A DNA stretch of 64,000 bases, from positions 620,001-684,000 of the forward strand of contig NZ_VFRQ01000001.1 in assembly GCF_006385705.1 (NCBI RefSeq). Direction: 5' to 3'. Within the stretch, counting starts at the first letter, position 1. The number at the start of each line of letters is the position of its first letter. Position numbers and translations under genes: made by a program. This document shows positions 43,294 to 52,550 of the stretch, piece by piece. The stretch comes from Pontibacter mangrovi. GTDB taxonomy: Bacteria > Bacteroidota > Bacteroidia > Cytophagales > Hymenobacteraceae. A model generated the notes under the pieces. The model was given only the letters and a program-made list of their open reading frames with translations. It was not told the origin of the DNA and searched no databases.

Positions 43294-43317
43294 TTCATGG
43301 ACTTTATTGTCCATGAA
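43294..43317. promoter_or_regulatory. Palindromic operator candidate upstream of the ROK regulator
   Basis: Inverted repeat TTCATGGAC-N6-GTCCATGAA, 9-bp perfect arms. It lies 73 bp upstream of the predicted -33 box and 127 bp before the ROK start, with no gene under it and no T-run behind it. A regulator site (perhaps autoregulation) is more likely than a terminator. Confidence 0.5.
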
Positions 43318-43389
43318 TATAAGCAAACGCAGTTATAACACATTTTTATACTTTGACGTATACTTCTATAAAAAATTTTACTAAAGTAT

Positions 43390-43419
43390 TTTGCTTTATT
43401 AAAAGGTTTGTTAATTTTG
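43390..43419 (+). promoter_or_regulatory. Bacteroidetes-type promoter for the ROK-nagB operon
   Basis: TTTG at 43390-43393 and TAATTTTG at 43412-43419, spacer 18 bp, match the TTTG/TAnnTTTG pair. The expected transcript start is near 43426, close to the gene start at 43441-43444. Confidence 0.65.
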
Positions 43420-43443
43420 TAGCGATAGGTTTACGCGCAAGTG

Positions 43444-44694
43444 ATGAGCACCTTAGTCCCACATACAGATTTTCTGGAGAATCTCAACAACGTTGAGAAG
43501 AAGAAGTTTTTGCAGAAAGTTCGGATTATCAGACATCTATATGTGAAAGGGGCTCGCACCAATGCCGACATTTGCTCTCGCTTCAACATCAGCTCCCCAA
43601 CATCAATGGGTTTATTAGGTGAGCTAATCTCAGAGGGGCTGGTGGAGAAGCAGGGCTTAGGCAAATCGGTGGGCGGCCGTAAACCAGACCTATACGGCCT
43701 TCGCGGCAACTCCCTCTTCGTCCTCAGCATCGACATGGACCGCTTTAGCACCCGCATGGCGATCATGGACAACAACAACAACCAGGTTACTCCCATCCAT
43801 ACCTTTGCCTATACTTTACCGAAAGACCTAAGCGGCCTGGACACCCTCTGTGGCTGGGTGGAGGATCTGATCGCTACTTCGGGCATCGACCGTAAGAAAC
43901 TGGTGGGTGTGGGCGTAAGTATGCCGGGACTGGTAGCCAGCAAAGAAGGCGACTCCCGCACCTACCTGCGCACCGATTTGTTGGAAGAGTCGCTGCAGGA
44001 CCTGCTGAGCCGCCGGCTGGGCAAGCCCGTTTTTATACAGAACGACGTGAAAAGCGCTGCCCTGGCAGAGCTTCGGTTCGGCCAGGCTAAAGGCAAGCAG
44101 GATGTACTCGTAATCTCGTTGGACTGGGGTGTGGGCACCGGCGTGATCATGGATGGCCGACTCCGGGGCGGGGCTGCTGGCTTTGCCGGAGAGTTCGGGC
44201 ACATTCCGCTGGTAGAAGACGGCGCCCTTTGCCATTGCGGCAAGCGCGGCTGCCTCGAAACACTGGCATCGGGTGTGTCGCTTACCCGAATGGCCCGCGA
44301 AGGCATAAAAGCAGGGCAGAAGTCGCTGCTAAGCAACCTGACCGAGGCCGAGCTGGAGCAACTGGAGCCGCAGCAGATCATAGAGGCGGCCAGCCAGGGC
44401 GACCAGTTCGCCATTAACCTGCTTACCGAAACCGGATCAAACCTGGGAAAAGGCATCGCTATCCTGATCCAGCTCTTTAATCCCGAGCTGGTTATACTTG
44501 GGGGCAAAATAGCCGAGGCGGGCCAACTTATCACGACCCCAATACAACAAGCAATTAATACCTACTGCATGGCGCAGCTGCGCGAATCTACCAGCATTGC
44601 ACTGTCTACGCTGGGCCAGCAGGCAAGCATGATGGGGGCTACGGCCACCGTGATGGAAAACATACTGGAACGGCAGCTGGAACAGGCCAGATAA
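43444..44694 (+). CDS. ROK family transcriptional regulator (NagC/XylR-like)
   Basis: 416 residues from the ATG at 43444; a GTG immediately before (43441) would add one residue. N-terminal winged HTH (about 20-85, RIIRHLYVKGARTNADICSRFNISSPTSMGLLGELISEG), then the ROK fold with DWGVGTGVIMDG (ATP or sugar site) and GEFGHIPLVEDGALCHCGKRGCLETLASG, where the CxCGxxGC cysteines bind zinc. It probably senses a phosphorylated amino sugar and represses or activates the local genes. It lies 30 bp upstream of nagB in one operon, with a palindrome and a promoter upstream. Confidence 0.92.
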   Translation: MSTLVPHTDFLENLNNVEKKKFLQKVRIIRHLYVKGARTNADICSRFNISSPTSMGLLGELISEGLVEKQGLGKSVGGRKPDLYGLRGNSLFVLSIDMDRFSTRMAIMDNNNNQVTPIHTFAYTLPKDLSGLDTLCGWVEDLIATSGIDRKKLVGVGVSMPGLVASKEGDSRTYLRTDLLEESLQDLLSRRLGKPVFIQNDVKSAALAELRFGQAKGKQDVLVISLDWGVGTGVIMDGRLRGGAAGFAGEFGHIPLVEDGALCHCGKRGCLETLASGVSLTRMAREGIKAGQKSLLSNLTEAELEQLEPQQIIEAASQGDQFAINLLTETGSNLGKGIAILIQLFNPELVILGGKIAEAGQLITTPIQQAINTYCMAQLRESTSIALSTLGQQASMMGATATVMENILERQLEQAR

Positions 44695-44724
44695 TGAAAC
44701 TGAGGTTGAACAAAGTATAAACTT

Positions 44725-46692
44725 ATGCATCCACTAAACAACAACATCGCGTTTAACGCAAAGCGAAGCACGCCACGCCTCAACCTTCTGGAAGAGACGC
44801 GTTTTGAGAAACTTCCGGTATCGGTTTACCCGGACCAGAACATAGCCTCTCTGTCGGTGGCCAAGCGCATTGCCGACCTGATCCGCAGCAAGCAGGACAA
44901 AGGAGAGCAGGCCGTGCTTGGACTGGCCACAGGCGCCACTCCTATCGGCGTGTATGCCGAGCTGGTAAGGATGCACCGCGAAGAGGGACTGAGCTTCCAT
45001 AACGTGACGACCTTTAACCTGGACGAGTACTACCCGATGAAACCGGATGCCGCCCAGAGCTACGTGACGTTCATGAACGAGAACCTCTTCAACCACATCG
45101 ACATCGACAAAGCCAATGTGCATATTCCGGATGGCACACTGCCCAAGGAGGAGATACATGCTTACTGCCTGAGCTATGAGCGCCAGATTGAAGAGGCCGG
45201 CGGTCTGGATATGCAGATCCTGGGTATTGGCCGTACGGGCCACATCGGCTTTAACGAACCGGGCTCTGCGCCAAACTCCGGTACGCGCCTGGTAACGCTG
45301 GACGATTTGACCCGTCGCGACGCTGCCCGCGACTTCGGCGGCAAGGAGAACGTGCCGACCAAAGCCATCACCATGGGCATCGGCACCATCTTTAAAGCCC
45401 GCGAGATCATCCTGATGGCCTGGAGCCAGAAAAAGGCGCCTATTATTAAAAAAGCCGTAGAGGGCGAAATGTCGAGCGAAGTGCCGGCCACGTACCTGCA
45501 GCTGTCTGACAGCGTGGAGTTTGTGCTGGACGAGGATGCCGCTTCCGAACTGACGCGCTTTAACACACCTTGGCTGGTAAAAGACTGTGTTTGGGATACG
45601 CAGATGACGAAAAAAGCTGTGATCTGGCTGTCGCAGAAGATGCAAAAGCCAATCCTGAAGCTGACCGAAGAAGACTACAACAACCACGGCATGGCGCAGC
45701 TGGCCACCGAGTTCGGCCCGGCCTACAACATCAACATCGACGTCTTTAACAAAATGCAGCATACCATTACCGGCTGGCCGGGTGGTAAGCCAAACGCCGA
45801 CGACACCCAGCGCCCCGAACGTGCCGAGCCGGCGCAGAAGCGCGTGGTGATCTTCTCGCCGCACCCGGACGACGACGTGATTTCAATGGGAGGTACCTTT
45901 ATCCGCTTGGTAGACCAGGGCCATGAGGTGCACGTGGCCTACCAGACCTCCGGCAACACTGCCGTATGGGACGACGACGTGCTGCGCTACGTGGAGTTTG
46001 CCATCGACTTTAACAAGAGCCTCGGCCTGGAAACTGGCAACCTGCAGAAGATATATGATGACATGCGCGGCTTTATCGAGGAGAAGCAGCCGAACCAGGT
46101 GGATACGCAGGAAATACTGAACGTGAAAGGCTTTATCCGTAAGAGCGAGGCCTACGCAGGCGCGCGTTACGCTGGCCTGGAAGACGAGCAGATCCACTTC
46201 ATGGCGCTGCCTTTCTACGAAACGGGCAAACACAAAAAGAACTCTGTTTCAGATAAGGACATTGAGCTGACCATGGAGCTACTGCAGCGCGTGAAGCCGC
46301 AGCAGGTGTTCAGCGCCGGCGACTTTGCCGATCCGCACGGCACCCATATTGTGTGCTTTAGGATAGTGGTGGATGCCCTGCAGCGCCTGCGCGATGCCGG
46401 CGAGGAGTGGGTAAACGACTGCTGGCTGTGGATGTACCGCGGCGCATGGCACGAGTTTGAGACGCACGAGATCGAGATGGCCGTTCCGCTTTCGCCGCAG
46501 GAGGTTATCCGCAAACGCATGGCCATTTTCAAGCACCAGTCACAGAAAGACACGCCGGTATTCCCGGGCGACGACGCACGCGAGTTTTGGGTTCGTGCCG
46601 AAGAGCGCAACCGCGAAACTGCTGAGAACTACCATAAACTTGGCCTCGCCGACTATGAGGCCATGGAGGCATTCGTACGCTACAATTACTAA
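44725..46692 (+). CDS. nagB: Glucosamine-6-phosphate deaminase fused to PIG-L/LmbE-type deacetylase
   Basis: 655 residues. Residues about 25-290 are NagB: LATGATPIGVYAELVRMH, NLDEYYPM, ILGIGRTGHIGFNEPGS and MGIGTIFKAREIILMA. A linker follows, then residues about 375-640 hold a PIG-L-type domain with FSPHPDDDVISMGG (metal His-Pro-Asp-Asp), and HGTH (in GDFADPHGTHIVCF) as the second metal His. NagB converts GlcN-6-P to fructose-6-P and ammonia. PIG-L enzymes remove N-acetyl from GlcNAc, so the fusion may do both steps and stand in for NagA; this is inference. Two-domain NagB proteins of this size are common in Bacteroidetes. Operon with the ROK gene. Confidence 0.93.
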   Translation: MHPLNNNIAFNAKRSTPRLNLLEETRFEKLPVSVYPDQNIASLSVAKRIADLIRSKQDKGEQAVLGLATGATPIGVYAELVRMHREEGLSFHNVTTFNLDEYYPMKPDAAQSYVTFMNENLFNHIDIDKANVHIPDGTLPKEEIHAYCLSYERQIEEAGGLDMQILGIGRTGHIGFNEPGSAPNSGTRLVTLDDLTRRDAARDFGGKENVPTKAITMGIGTIFKAREIILMAWSQKKAPIIKKAVEGEMSSEVPATYLQLSDSVEFVLDEDAASELTRFNTPWLVKDCVWDTQMTKKAVIWLSQKMQKPILKLTEEDYNNHGMAQLATEFGPAYNINIDVFNKMQHTITGWPGGKPNADDTQRPERAEPAQKRVVIFSPHPDDDVISMGGTFIRLVDQGHEVHVAYQTSGNTAVWDDDVLRYVEFAIDFNKSLGLETGNLQKIYDDMRGFIEEKQPNQVDTQEILNVKGFIRKSEAYAGARYAGLEDEQIHFMALPFYETGKHKKNSVSDKDIELTMELLQRVKPQQVFSAGDFADPHGTHIVCFRIVVDALQRLRDAGEEWVNDCWLWMYRGAWHEFETHEIEMAVPLSPQEVIRKRMAIFKHQSQKDTPVFPGDDAREFWVRAEERNRETAENYHKLGLADYEAMEAFVRYNY

Positions 46693-46750
46693 ACCATACC
46701 TTCTTTTCTCGGAGGGTAACACATAGGAACACATAGAGTTTAGGGCTACG

Positions 46751-46785
46751 AAAAAAACCCGCTCAGTATTGGGCGGGTTTTTATA
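46751..46785. terminator. Terminator between nagB and the convergent DUF3078 gene
   Basis: AAAACCCGC (46754-46762) pairs with GCGGGTTTT (46773-46781), A-run on one side and T-run on the other, so it can work in both directions. Confidence 0.8.
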
Positions 46786-46846
46786 TTTTATATTAATATC
46801 GATTAGATAATGCGTATGACCAGTCCCACAGCTTACTTTCAGCCTC

Positions 46847-46891
46847 AAACCCACCCCTAACCCCTCCCAGGAGGGGAATATACCTGTAGAA
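46847..46891. repeat. Dispersed intergenic repeat, copy 2
   Basis: AAACCCACCCCTAACCCCTCC followed by the GGAGGGG arm and GAATATACCTGTAGA. It aligns with 30734-30777 with a few changes (CTAACC for CTACCC, CAGG for CGAGG, one added base). It lies between convergent genes. Confidence 0.75.
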
Positions 46892-46939
46892 TTGTAACCG
46901 TGCTGTGCACAGTGGTACTTACACTTTAAGCAAGTACAC

Positions 46940-47830
46940 TTACCGGCTCACGCTGAAGCCCTGCACGGTATAGAGTATACCCAGCGCCAACGACTGGTTG
47001 AACTGCACCTGGCTGTCCTGGTCGTAATCGTACACAAAATTGCCCATCAGGCTAACGTTTATGTAGCGGTTTACTTTAGCCGAGAGCGTGGCGTTCAGGA
47101 GGTGGTCTATGCGTTTGCCCGACAGCTCTTTATAGTTGGCATAGGCCAAATAATTCGCCTTAAAGTTGAGGTTCTCCATGATGTTGCGGTCGTAGGTAGC
47201 CTGCACCATGGCCGCCAGCCACTCCTTCCGCACCTTGTCCCCCTCCGGCACGCCATAGCGCTCTTTCTCCCCCACGGCCTCATCTACCAGAAACGTAAAA
47301 CGCGGGGCAAACGGGCTCAGGCGCAGCGAGAAGTATGGATTGGGTTTATACTCCGCACCCAGGCCAAAAGTGAGGAAACCGGGAGCCAGAAAGTTAGAGA
47401 TAAGCCTGTCCGTGCCGTCCTCATCCACATCATATTCATACCCTTTGGCAAACTGCGACAGAAAGTTAGCCGACGCGAATACGTTCCAATCCGAGGAAAT
47501 GGCATGGCCATACTTGGTGTCCAGGTAAATGCGGTCTATGCTCTTGCGCTGCTCCTCCCCTTTGTTCTTCAGAAGGCCGTACTGCAGCTGCACTGCATTA
47601 TCCCAGGAAATGTCCCCTTTTTCATAGTCGGCGCGGCCATCCACATGCGCATTTATGGCCACAGAGCTTACGCCACCTGCTTTCCAGTTATCGCTGAACG
47701 AGGATTGGTTCAGGTTTAAGCCAGCGGCAAACGAGCGCCGCCACAACGTGTCAGGCTCTGTTACAGATTGAGCCAAAACTGCAGCGGCGTTCAGCAGTAC
47801 CACCAGCAGCACGAGTAGAGTCTTTTTCAT
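46940..47830 (-). CDS. DUF3078 family outer-membrane protein
   Basis: 296 residues. Signal peptide (LLVLLVVLLNAAAVLAQ). The mature part starts DTLWRRSFAAGLNLNQSSFSDNWKAGGVSSVAINAHVDG, the DUF3078 signature, and alternates short aromatic strands typical of a small outer-membrane barrel; the last residues are FSVSR. Family members are widespread in Bacteroidetes and have no assigned function. It is convergent with nagB, and about 240 bp with no gene separate it from the serine hydrolase gene at 48075. Confidence 0.85.
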   Translation of the reverse strand: MKKTLLVLLVVLLNAAAVLAQSVTEPDTLWRRSFAAGLNLNQSSFSDNWKAGGVSSVAINAHVDGRADYEKGDISWDNAVQLQYGLLKNKGEEQRKSIDRIYLDTKYGHAISSDWNVFASANFLSQFAKGYEYDVDEDGTDRLISNFLAPGFLTFGLGAEYKPNPYFSLRLSPFAPRFTFLVDEAVGEKERYGVPEGDKVRKEWLAAMVQATYDRNIMENLNFKANYLAYANYKELSGKRIDHLLNATLSAKVNRYINVSLMGNFVYDYDQDSQVQFNQSLALGILYTVQGFSVSR

Positions 47831-48074
47831 AAGAGAAAGTATAAAGCAATGCGTATATTTATGTATTGCTATACTTACTCTTATTTTGCGGGAAGGTTTT
47901 GCGTTTTTGCTGCTGATGGATAGCTCCAGCGTTTAAGCTTTTAGCCGTTCTTGCTCAAGTTCGCTGCCTTTGTCCGAAGTTTCACTTACCTGATTTGCAG
48001 GTTAGCTTGCCCGTTAAATCAAGTATACGTTGTTAGTTAAGCCACCAACTCCTACTATTTACACCACTTCAAAC

Positions 48075-49376
48075 ATGAAAGCACTTTACATAATATTTGC
48101 AATACTAACCACTCTGTCTATAGCCATTGCCTACATCGTAAAAGATGATTACTATTATTTGCCTTACCCGAACGCTATCGAGTATCTGCTGGCTTTTCTC
48201 ATCCTGCTGCTTACCGCTATACTTGCCCTTTGGCCAGCGCACCGCCTCCGGAAAGTAGCGCTGGGGGTCACGTCGGCCATTATCCTATGGGTGGTGGTTT
48301 TTGGCATGAATTTCCTCTTTGAATGGCACCCGCTCAACCTGTCATTCCCCTTTACAAAGTCGCAGTCGTTCGAAGTAAGTCATGAGCCGTATCCGTGGCC
48401 AACCACAACGCCGGCAAGTGCGGGCTACCACAAAGCAGACATAACGCATTTCCTACAAGAAATTGAGAATTGGGACAGGCTCAGGGCCTTGGTCGTCATC
48501 AAAGACGGCAGGTTATTCCTAGAGAAGTATCAGAAAGACGCTACAAAGTATAGCGCGTTCAACGTCCATTCAGTCACGAAAAGCATCCTGTCTGCTTTAA
48601 CGGGCTTAGCCATTCAGGAAGGATACATACCATCTGAGCACGACAAGGTGCTACGCTACTTCCCGGAGTACCGAAACGGAGCATCTGCCCCTGCCAAAGC
48701 TAATATTACCGTAGCGCACCTCTTAGCCATGCGTGGAGGTTTTGCCGGATGGGATGGACCACAGAGTGCGCAGCAGGTCCTGTTGCAGGAAGAGGTTTCC
48801 GACACTAATACGGGGCAGGAATTCAAGTATTTTACCGGCTCCCAAATGGTGCTTTCCGCCATGCTTACGAAGGCCTCGAACACCACTACCAAAGCATTTG
48901 CCGAGGAGAAGCTATTCAAACCGCTAGGCATTTCGTGCGGCTTCTGGCGTAAAGTGGACGGTTATTACGCCGGCGGCGACGAGACCTATTTTACCGCCAG
49001 GGACCTGGCCCGGTTCGGGGAACTGTACCTGAACAAAGGACAGGTGGACGGGGTGCAGCTGCTGGACTCCTCGTGGGTAGCGAAAAGCTTCACGAACTAC
49101 ACGGCTAAAAGCAAAGCTTTCCGCACCTTAGACTGCTACCAGGAAGTAGGCTACGGCTACTCCTGGTGGCTGCTGGAGCACCAGGGCAAGCCTGTTTACA
49201 CGGCAAGAGGCAAAGGCGGAGAATACATCCTGATACTGCCCGAGCAAAATGCGGTAGCGGTTATTTTGCAGGAGTGGAATCTGCAGAAAGACTTCAAGAA
49301 GGAAAATGGTTATATATGCGAGCTGCTCTCGCTCCTAACCTCAGAGAACACTGCGAAGATCGCTGCTCAAGAATAA
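48075..49376 (+). CDS. Membrane-anchored class C-type serine hydrolase
   Basis: 433 residues from the ATG at 48075; the frame opens at a TTG (48030) but the added 15 residues carry no signal. Two or three N-terminal membrane helices (ALYIIFAILTTLSIAIAYIV, AFLILLLTAILALWP, VTSAIILWVVVFGMNFLF) precede a beta-lactamase-family domain with NVHSVTKSILSALTG (SxxK, Ser about 174) and a late YTARGKGGEYILILPEQNAVAV (KTG equivalent). Active site outside the membrane. Substrate unknown; it could be an esterase or D-peptidase. It sits in the amino-sugar region next to the GH3-beta-lactamase fusion. Confidence 0.85.
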   Translation: MKALYIIFAILTTLSIAIAYIVKDDYYYLPYPNAIEYLLAFLILLLTAILALWPAHRLRKVALGVTSAIILWVVVFGMNFLFEWHPLNLSFPFTKSQSFEVSHEPYPWPTTTPASAGYHKADITHFLQEIENWDRLRALVVIKDGRLFLEKYQKDATKYSAFNVHSVTKSILSALTGLAIQEGYIPSEHDKVLRYFPEYRNGASAPAKANITVAHLLAMRGGFAGWDGPQSAQQVLLQEEVSDTNTGQEFKYFTGSQMVLSAMLTKASNTTTKAFAEEKLFKPLGISCGFWRKVDGYYAGGDETYFTARDLARFGELYLNKGQVDGVQLLDSSWVAKSFTNYTAKSKAFRTLDCYQEVGYGYSWWLLEHQGKPVYTARGKGGEYILILPEQNAVAVILQEWNLQKDFKKENGYICELLSLLTSENTAKIAAQE

Positions 49377-49471
49377 AGCTGAGGCTAGTACAGCAATTCT
49401 ATGTATCGGAATCATCATTATTTTCCGAGCAGGTAAAACTCAGACGGAAGCTCATACAAGTATAAATATCA

Positions 49472-49511
49472 TAAAAAAAGGAGGCACCGTGTCCGGTACC
49501 TCCTTTTTTAT
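49472..49511. terminator. Terminator between two convergent hydrolase genes
   Basis: An AAAAAAGGAGG arm and CCTCCTTTTTT arm around a short GC loop region, with one mismatch. Runs of A and T on either side allow both directions. It serves the genes ending at 49376 and 49527. Confidence 0.75.
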
Positions 49512-49526
49512 ATATCAGTGCTGCAA

Positions 49527-52500
49527 CTACTGCTGCACCTCTTTGCTTTTCTCTATAGCATCATACACTACCTGCAGCACGTTGGTGCGGGTATTGAGCT
49601 TGCCCAGCAGGTTATTCTCACGGGTTGGGTGCACGCGGTTCGACAGGAACACATACACCAGGTTATTTACCGGGTCTATCCAGGTATACGTGCCCGTAAA
49701 GCCGGAGTGGCCGAAACTCTCTACAGGGGCGCTTGGCGCTGCGTTGCTGTTCTGCGCGCCCGGCTTGGCCGGACGATCGAAGCCCAGGGCGCGGTAATTG
49801 CCCTGGTCGCAGAACTGGCACTTGCTAAAGCGGCTCACGGTGTTGCCTGCTATGTAGGTTTCGCCAGCGAACTTCCCGTCGTTCAGGTAGAGTTGCATCA
49901 GTTTGGCCAGGTCGTTGGAATTACCGAACAGGCCGGCATGGCCGCTCACGCCGCCCAGCATGGCAGCGCCTTCATCGTGCACAGTAGTGTGCAGCAGCTG
50001 CTTCCGGAAGAGCGAGTCTACCTCCGTTGGCACGATCTGCTCTGGCTTATAGTATTTGTAAGGGTTAAAGGTAAGCGAGGTGGCCCCGATCGGGTGATAA
50101 ATGTTCTCCTTCAGGTATGTCTCAAAATCCTCACCGGTAATATTCTGCACCACCAGCGGCGCAAGTATAAACGAAAGGTCGCTGTACACATACCCCGGCT
50201 TCTCGTTCAGCGGCGACTCGGCAATAGCCTTGTAAATCTTCTTCGCATACTTGCGGTGGATGTACAGGTTATCCGCTACTTTTATCGGGAAGCGTCGGGA
50301 TGAGTCCGGCTTAAAGGTTGCCCACTTAAACTTGCCGTTTTTCTTCACCGTCTCTTTCCAAAAAGGTATCCAGGACTTCAGGCGCGCCTGGTGCGTCAGG
50401 ATGTCGCGGTACTTCAGGTTCTCTTTGTTGGTGCCTTCCATCATCGGCAGGTATTCGCCCAAAGTGCGATCCACATCAAAGCGGCCTTCGCCGCTCAGCT
50501 TCATAAAGGCTGCCAGCGAAGTGCTGATCTTCGTGACAGAGGCCATATCATACAGGTCAGTCACCTGTACCGGGCGCTCGTTCTCATAGGTATGGAATCC
50601 GTAAGCCTTGCGGAAGATCACTTTTCCGTCTTTGGCTATCAGCACCTGCGCACCCGGCGTGGCTTTCTGCGCCATGGCCTGCGCCACCAGCGAGTCTATC
50701 CCGGCCAGGTCTTCTGTTTTCAGGCCAACGGCCTCCGGCATGGTATAGGCAAAGCGCAACCCGCCGTTGGTTCTCAGTCCGTCGCCAATCCTGAAGTTGT
50801 TGTTGATGGTTACCGGCAATTTGCCTTTAGCGCCGATGCCCCCGAAGATCATCTGGGAGGCCAGGTCCTGCGTCTGCGGCGTTTCCTGGTAAGCAGCGAT
50901 CACGGCATCAGCTTTATCCAGGCTCTCCAGTTCAGCCAGGCTGTACACGTTGGCAAAAACACCTACGATGGTTGGCTTAGAGCGAATCAGGTCCTTGAGG
51001 AACATATTCATCTCCGCCGAGATACCGAAATGGCTGCCGCCCGCCTTCAGATTCAGCCTGTGCACGCCGGCAATCACCAGGTTATACTCCTGCAGCTTCT
51101 CCTTCAGCGCCATCAGTTCGGCAATAGAGGCTGTTGGCTGCAAAAAGAAAGTATCCACCTTGGTGTAACGGGCCAAGCCACGCTGGAAGTCGGTTTCCTT
51201 TTTTGTTCCGATGGCCAGGGCCGCCACCTTCAGCGTGTCAATGTTCTGGATCGGCAGGATGTTCTGCTTGTTGCGCAGCAGCGTCAGCGAGGCCTCTACC
51301 AGTTGCTGGTTCAGGTACTGGGCATGCGGGTTGTTCAGGTCCTCCACAAGGTGCTCGGTTTCAATCGGCTTCCAGTTGTCCAGCCCCAGCCACTGCTTGG
51401 CGGCCAGCACTTTGCGGCAACGGGCATCCACTTCTTCCTGCGTTATCTCGCCGTTGGCAATCGCCTTTTTCACCTCCTCAATGGTAGTTTTCACGTCCAT
51501 TGTGTTCAGGAGCATGTCGTTGCCGGCTAGCAGGGCCTTCACATCCACAATACCTGGCTCATAAAACTTGGCCACGCCCTGCATGTTCAGCGCATCGGTA
51601 AACACCAGGCCTTTGTAGCCCATCTCCTCCTTGAGCAAACCGGATACGATTGGCTTGGAAAGCGTTGAGGCCAGGTTCTCGGTATTGTCCAGCACCGGGA
51701 TGTTCATGTGCGCCACCATCAGACTGCCCAAGCCGTTTTTCATCAGCTCGCGGAACGGGTACAGCTCCACAGAGTCGAGGCGGATTTTGGAGAAGTTGAT
51801 CACAGGCAGCCCCACGTGCGAGTCTACGTCGGTATCACCGTGGCCCGGGAAGTGCTTGGCGTTGGCCAGCACCTTATTGTCCTGCATGCCGCGCATATAA
51901 GCCATGGCTTTGCGGGTAACGTTATACTTGTCTTCGCCGAAAGAGCGGAAGCCGATCACCGGGTTGTTAGCGTTGTTGTTTACGTCTACCACCGGGGCAA
52001 AGTTCACATGCACCCCCAGCCGGCGGCACTGCCGCGCAATCTCGGCACCCATCTCATAGATCAGCTGCTCATCCTCTATGCCTCCCAGCGCCATCTGGTA
52101 CGGGAACCGCACCGTGCTGTCGAGGCGCATGGCCAGGCCCCACTCCCCGTCTATACTTACCATCAGCGGCACTTTGGTTTCGCGCTGGTAGCGGTTGGTC
52201 ATTTGGGCCTGGCGCACCGGGCCGCCCTGGAAAAAGATCAGGCCGCCAACTTTATACTTTGTCACCAGGTTGCTGATCGAGTCGATGTGGACCTGGTCTT
52301 TGTTAGAGTATACCGGGATCATGATGAGCTGCGCGATGCGCTCTTCCGGCGTTAGGGTGCTGAACACCGAATCTACCCAAGCCTGGCTGGCATTCAGGAA
52401 AGGCGGGTCTGTGGCCGGGTCAAACTTTTCGACGGCTTTCTCTACGGAGCTGCGGCGCGTTTTGGACTTATGCCGCTGCGCTTTTGTCTGCACGGCCCCT

Positions 52501-52550
52501 AACAGAAAGAGGGCCATGAACGTGAGCAAGAGGTAATGACTTTTTTTCAA
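49527..52550 (-). CDS. GH3 beta-N-acetylhexosaminidase-like protein fused to a class C-type serine hydrolase
   Basis: 1007 residues. Signal peptide (LLLTFMALFLLGAVQTKAQ). The GH3 domain has AKHFPGHGDTDVDSHVGLPV (about 232-251, the NagZ-type His/Asp loop) and FTDALNMQG (nucleophile Asp about 317). The GH3 C-terminal alpha/beta domain spans about 400-600. The C-terminal beta-lactamase domain has MASVTKISTSLAAF (SxxK, Ser about 670), YSDLSF (YxN equivalent) and HSGFTGTY (HSG). It is predicted to cut GlcNAc-beta links in murein or chitin fragments, while the second domain may act on D-Ala peptides. The combination occurs in other Bacteroidetes. Single gene. Confidence 0.92.
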   Translation of the reverse strand: MKKSHYLLLTFMALFLLGAVQTKAQRHKSKTRRSSVEKAVEKFDPATDPPFLNASQAWVDSVFSTLTPEERIAQLIMIPVYSNKDQVHIDSISNLVTKYKVGGLIFFQGGPVRQAQMTNRYQRETKVPLMVSIDGEWGLAMRLDSTVRFPYQMALGGIEDEQLIYEMGAEIARQCRRLGVHVNFAPVVDVNNNANNPVIGFRSFGEDKYNVTRKAMAYMRGMQDNKVLANAKHFPGHGDTDVDSHVGLPVINFSKIRLDSVELYPFRELMKNGLGSLMVAHMNIPVLDNTENLASTLSKPIVSGLLKEEMGYKGLVFTDALNMQGVAKFYEPGIVDVKALLAGNDMLLNTMDVKTTIEEVKKAIANGEITQEEVDARCRKVLAAKQWLGLDNWKPIETEHLVEDLNNPHAQYLNQQLVEASLTLLRNKQNILPIQNIDTLKVAALAIGTKKETDFQRGLARYTKVDTFFLQPTASIAELMALKEKLQEYNLVIAGVHRLNLKAGGSHFGISAEMNMFLKDLIRSKPTIVGVFANVYSLAELESLDKADAVIAAYQETPQTQDLASQMIFGGIGAKGKLPVTINNNFRIGDGLRTNGGLRFAYTMPEAVGLKTEDLAGIDSLVAQAMAQKATPGAQVLIAKDGKVIFRKAYGFHTYENERPVQVTDLYDMASVTKISTSLAAFMKLSGEGRFDVDRTLGEYLPMMEGTNKENLKYRDILTHQARLKSWIPFWKETVKKNGKFKWATFKPDSSRRFPIKVADNLYIHRKYAKKIYKAIAESPLNEKPGYVYSDLSFILAPLVVQNITGEDFETYLKENIYHPIGATSLTFNPYKYYKPEQIVPTEVDSLFRKQLLHTTVHDEGAAMLGGVSGHAGLFGNSNDLAKLMQLYLNDGKFAGETYIAGNTVSRFSKCQFCDQGNYRALGFDRPAKPGAQNSNAAPSAPVESFGHSGFTGTYTWIDPVNNLVYVFLSNRVHPTRENNLLGKLNTRTNVLQVVYDAIEKSKEVQQ

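Noticed and set aside
43294..43317. Intrinsic terminator reading of the TTCATGGAC dyad
   Set aside because: No T-run on either side, and a clear terminator already lies at 43219-43253.
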